Of a stretch of DNA of 64,000 nt, positions 59,901-64,000 are shown in pieces. Below the pieces are notes generated by a model that saw only the letters and a list, made by a program, of their open reading frames with translations, was not told where the DNA came from and did no database searches. Source of the stretch: Tolypeutes matacus. Taxonomy: Eukaryota > Chordata > Mammalia > Cingulata > Chlamyphoridae. Location of the stretch: NCBI GenBank assembly GCA_026826555.1, contig JAKSZT010054399.1:757187-821186 (forward strand), in the 5' to 3' direction. Both the position numbers and the translations under genes were made by a program. Position 1 is the stretch's first letter, and every line of letters starts with the position of its first letter.

Positions 59901-62079
59901 GATACAAATTGCATGTGATTCTATTCGTATGGGCCACGAATTGTAGAACTGTGATCTGGAACCAGTGTAGGGCCTAGTGGAAAAACCTGGGATGTCCTCT
60001 TTGTTTGAATGACTTTATGCTTTGTGCACACAACTGTGGGTGAACACGTGGTCGAAATGCGTTGGAAGGCTGTGCTAAGAAGAAAGAAAGGATAAAGGAA
60101 GGACCCATGATGCATCTTCTGGAATAAAAGCTAATATGCAGTAGAACCCTGGATTTGATCAGTGATATTTAAGTTTTATAGTACTATACTTGTAATCACA
60201 CAAAACGCTATTATTATTGAAATTCAAAGGGAAAATTGTTTTGTTTTTGAAATGTCTAAAACTTTCTTTGTATTGAAAAAATTCCTTTTGAATTCTGGTT
60301 ACGTGAGGATTTTCAGAAACACAGCTATTGTGTTGAATGAATGAATGAATTTGGGCTCCATACCCCTAACATCTGTTCTCTGTCTTTTATCCACCTCCCT
60401 TGAGCATTCTGGTGGCTCCACTCTCCAACTCAGATGAAGGTCTCTGCTGAGATAATTATCCTGAGATCATTTTATCTGGAAGAGAGTAGTTCTAGAATTC
60501 TAGTGAGGTTGGTCAGGTCCAAGTAAAGTACCTCATGGAAAGGAGAACCATTTGAAGGAGACACAGGACCCCTGAAAATGTGTCTACCTGCCTCCACTGT
60601 GTCACCCCACCCAGCAGGAATGGGACGGATTGGGTGAGAGGACAGTCTGGCCATGATATCTGTGGCCCCTTTGAGTTGGCTGCCCAGGTGTCCGTCCATC
60701 TCCTCTCTCTTGTTCTGGGAGTTTGCCTAGAAATTGCCCTGCTGGTAGGTGAGGACAACTTTTCCAGACAGAGGGTGCCCATTTTTGGTTGTCAAGAGAC
60801 CATTTGCTTCTGTTAGAAGTTCTGACAGGTACAGAAAAGGGAGCCTGACCTTAGAGACTCAAACCCGGGATCCTTGGTCTGCTGAAATGCCCCCTCAGGG
60901 TTGTCCACAAAGCCCTGCTACCAGGCTGTGCCCTGATGATTCCCCATTGAGGCAGGAAGGACTCTGGATGAATTTCTTGTTTCTTGCTCTTTCCCTCCTC
61001 CAGACTTCATTTCCAGTTCATCTCTGAAGGTGCCTGGGTCACTGCAACCAGACCAGTGAGAAGTGTGGCCCCAACTTGTGACTTTTTGGGGGAGACAGCC
61101 TTACATAAGGAGCTGGGAAGAAACTGTTTTCTTTTGGCTGCTGCTTCCAGTGCCTGTTCTGACACTTTGAAAAGGATGAACAATTTTTTTCTTGTTTATA
61201 AGTGGCCCTAGGCCCACAGGACAAATTTCTATTATTGTATTGATGGAAGAAAAGTTGCTCTGGTTATTTATTTTAAAATCTCCTTCCATAAAACCTTGAT
61301 TTCTATTGAGTAGGAAAAAAATGCGGTAATAGCATCTAAGCCCAAATTTTGGTGTTTTATTTTGGCTTTCCTGTTCTGTTTAAGTCTCTGTAACCCCTTG
61401 TACATTTCTCTACTTTTCAGAAGGAACAGGTTGTATTTTTCTTCATCTAAGCCTCATCCAAATGAGCAGTACTATTTTAACAATCTGTGTAAACAGACAC
61501 AAAAGGAGGAAACTACTTTTATTTTCCTTCCAGAAAACTTCAGTCTATTTCAGTCTTCTTAGAGATTAGAATAGGTGACAGTGAGTAATCAGCAGAGTTA
61601 AAAAGATGAAAAATCTTTTTGAATGTGACCTTGAAACATGAATCTTACCAGTACCATATGAGCCTTTTCCCGACAAAACTCTAGAAGTCACAGTTCATTT
61701 TGATTTTAAGTCCTGGAGGGTTGTTATTAATCTATGAAAATGAACAAACACTAGCTGTTTGCTATTCTGCTGTGCAGAGAACATTTAGTGACCTGACTAA
61801 TCTCAGAGTTTCTGTCTCTAAATAGTCCACTTAAATTAACTCTTTCCCCTGACGTCTCAGGAAATCATTTCCTTAAAAAATTTTTTTTTAACTTTCCCAT
61901 TTTAAATGTCCAGGGTTTTCAAAGATGCCATTGGGATAAAGACCTATGTTTGCTGCTTGTGTTTTTGTTTCTTCGTGCTTTTTGCAGTCTGAGCCTCAGA
62001 CTGAGTAATTTACAGCCTTGAATGCCATGGTCATCTAAACCAAGTGTATTGGCTCATATGTCATGGGTCCACCTTAATT

Positions 62080-62275
62080 TATAATAGCACGGCACAGACT
62101 TAGGGTGCCTCGTGTAAATTGTTTCACTGGGTAGTCATAACCACTCCTGGAGCAGAGAGTGCCTCCTCATTTTCCACGGGAGGAAGCAGATCCTGAGAGG
62201 TTGAGTGACTTGCTAGAAATACGTGTAACCCATGCTGCAACCTCAGTTTTCTGGCTTATAGTTCAGCAGTTTTCT
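62080..62275 (-). repeat. MIR SINE, antisense
   Basis: Diverged inverted MIR: 'ctcctcattttccacgggag', 'gaagcagatcctgagaggtt', 'gagtgacttgctagaaatac'. Confidence 0.7.
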
Positions 62276-63162
62276 TCATCAGGAATTACACAGCCCCCCC
62301 TGAATCTGTAGACTGAGAAAACAATGCTTTGCTTTATTGAATTGGCCCAATAGAGCAATTCTGAAATGGAGATGGAAAGGTGAAGAAATGCTAGTCCAGC
62401 CCCCCCCGAAAATACGCAATCACTAGTTACCCCTTGGAACATTTAATTATACATTTAGGTGTTAGATGTTTTCATAGTGCCTGAGCCTGAACTTGATGGA
62501 TAGGTGGAAAGTGTTTTTTGTTTTGCAGCCCCAGCACCTTTAAAGTTGAGCTTCTAGAACCGTATTTCCTTTAGTGCACCAGTGTCAGCAAGGTTAAAAA
62601 CATCAGGAAAACAAATTGATCTTGTGTATGGAATCTTGAAATCTGATGCCATCTTCTCAGAGTTCTTTTCCTATGTGGATGGGAAAATATTGCTGTCAGA
62701 TCCTTTCAGTGTCTGTGGGATCCTACTGTCTTTTCACGGGATGCCATGCGAGAGGGTGGAGGAAGTCCATTGGTTCATTGATGAATCTGGCTTATGTCTG
62801 TCTGGGCTGCAGAGAGAGCCAGGGCAGGACATTTGCAGGTCCAAGATGCCTGGGTAACCTTCCATGATAATTAAGTATCTAATGTCCTGCAACTTCTAGT
62901 GGTTAATCTTCTAGTAAAAAACCAACAAAACCACCATTCATCTCTTGATGCTAGGAACATGTGCAGTCACTGCCAGGAGGCCCTTTCTTTCTTTGCAGAA
63001 GAATTTGGTAGCTGGCGACCACGCTGTCAGTTTCAGAAATGCTTAGACTCTGCTACTCTTTTAGACTGAAGCTAGATTTTTACATCTGGATGCCTCATTA
63101 GTGAAACTGCAAATGAGACAACGGCTGTCTCTCTTAGGTGTACTCTCTCCGTCTCTTTGCAG

Positions 63163-63221
63163 CTTTCCCCCCAGGAGTTTTGCTTGGAGCTGGCGTGGCT
63201 AAGCATGTTTCTCTCTAACAG
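63163..63221 (+). other. Weak microexon candidate
   Basis: A good pyrimidine tract with TTTGCAG (AG at 63,161-63,162; a second AG at 63,173-63,174) is followed 47-59 bases later by AACAG|GTACCA (63,221/63,222). The donor is only moderate and the exon would be 59 or 47 bases. It could be a fourth leader exon of the same gene, or chance. Confidence 0.2.
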
Positions 63222-64000
63222 GTACCAGAGAGTGCTGGTGGACATCTCATCTTGCCCCAAGATCTTCGTTGGAAGTCCTCGGGACTTGGTGGCGTCTTTG
63301 CCGATCAAAGTATAGACGAACCCACCAGGAGGCATAATGCGTCACCATTTTATTCAGGGTCACCCCAAAGGATGACACCCAGCTTCAGACACCTTCTCTT
63401 GGACATCACCCCTGAGAATCAGTGTTTTAGCTCTCTGTTTCTGACTGATTGTGAACAGGCTCAGGCTTAGTCATTAAATGGCGAGGACAGTGTCACATGT
63501 TCTGCTTGATTGGCTCGCGGCTACATGCCTTGGTTGCTGTCAGGGCCCGGACTTCCTCTTGAGCACTTGTTGAGTCTTTGCACAAATATGTGAGAAGGAC
63601 ACCGATCCATTCTTTCCACCTTGGAAGTGCTGGCATAGTCCTGGGGTGACTTGGGGTCCAGGCAGGAGAGGAGGAATTCATCTCGCACAGGCTTGTTCCT
63701 GCTAGTTGTGGTCTGTCCCTCTCCACAGACCTAGCTTTTCAATACTCGAGGGATCCGTTGTGTGTAGGAATGTGTGGATTGTTGGATTGGAATAATTTTC
63801 TCCCTGTATTTCTAGTGTTTACCTAAGTGATATTAAAAAAAAAAAAGTTCCATCACCGATTTAAATAGCAGGGCTTATTTTGTAAAGTTTTAGGTATTTA
63901 AAGGTGGTGCAGAATAAAAATGTTGATTTTCTTTATTATAAGTTGTAACAACAACGCAAAGTGGTACATTAATGTTTTGTCAGGAAAGGGTCAAAATGGA

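Larger units (their letters stand above)
50568..64000 (+). other. Intron after exon 3, to the window edge
   Basis: No further exon of equal quality was found. The interval holds MER5, MIR, L2 and L1 fragments listed separately, with unassigned sequence between. A microexon candidate at 63.16-63.22 kb is listed on its own. Assignment as intron depends on the gene model and is inferred. Confidence 0.5.

Overview
This is a window of mammalian nuclear genome. It contains long non-coding stretches, spliceosomal exon signals, L1, L2, MIR and MER-type repeats, and one strong CpG island. Four insertions or groups of sequences point to a xenarthran, most likely an armadillo (Dasypus). These are tRNA-derived SINEs of the armadillo DAS type, in which a tRNA-like head with a B box is followed by repeated 'gacaca/acaacaag' tails, plus L1 3' ends and LTRs of the kind common in that genome. 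No complete protein-coding gene is visible. Nearly all long open frames lie in repeats or in the GC-rich island.

Layout. 1-8.5 kb is intergenic and repeat-rich (antisense L1, antisense L2, MIR, MER5-like pieces). 8.9-9.6 kb is a small GC-rich, promoter-like island with a perfect CRE, a CCAAT box and an AP-1 site. 9.6-37 kb is intergenic. It holds a DAS SINE (11.76-12.14 kb), an old antisense L1 split by an LTR (13.1-16.7 kb), an L2 invaded by an LTR that is itself invaded by a DAS SINE (17.7-19.6 kb), a 33-bp x 3 minisatellite (31.15 kb) and a possible minus-strand terminal exon (32.3-32.7 kb). A splice-flanked exon-like block lies at 37.5 kb. 38-41 kb carries an antisense DAS SINE, L1 pieces and an AT-rich block.

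The main functional feature is the CpG island at about 41.7-44.0 kb, a TATA-less promoter with a CArG box (serum response element). A plus-strand first exon ends at a strong donor (42,731/42,732). Two further exons with very good splice sites follow, at 49,720-49,768 and 50,453-50,567. They look like the 5' leader exons of a plus-strand gene whose body lies beyond the right edge. The rest of the window (50.6-64 kb) is read as its next intron. A second possible first exon ends at 43,819. I do not recognise the gene with certainty. TEAD1 is only a weak idea from memory, and no coding exon is present to test it, so symbols are left blank.

How it fits together: one CpG-island promoter with possible SRF input and a MEF2-type site in intron 1, a possible distal CRE promoter 33 kb upstream, and three leader exons. 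Spliced together, the three exons leave two reading frames open, which is the most unusual point here and needs comparative testing.
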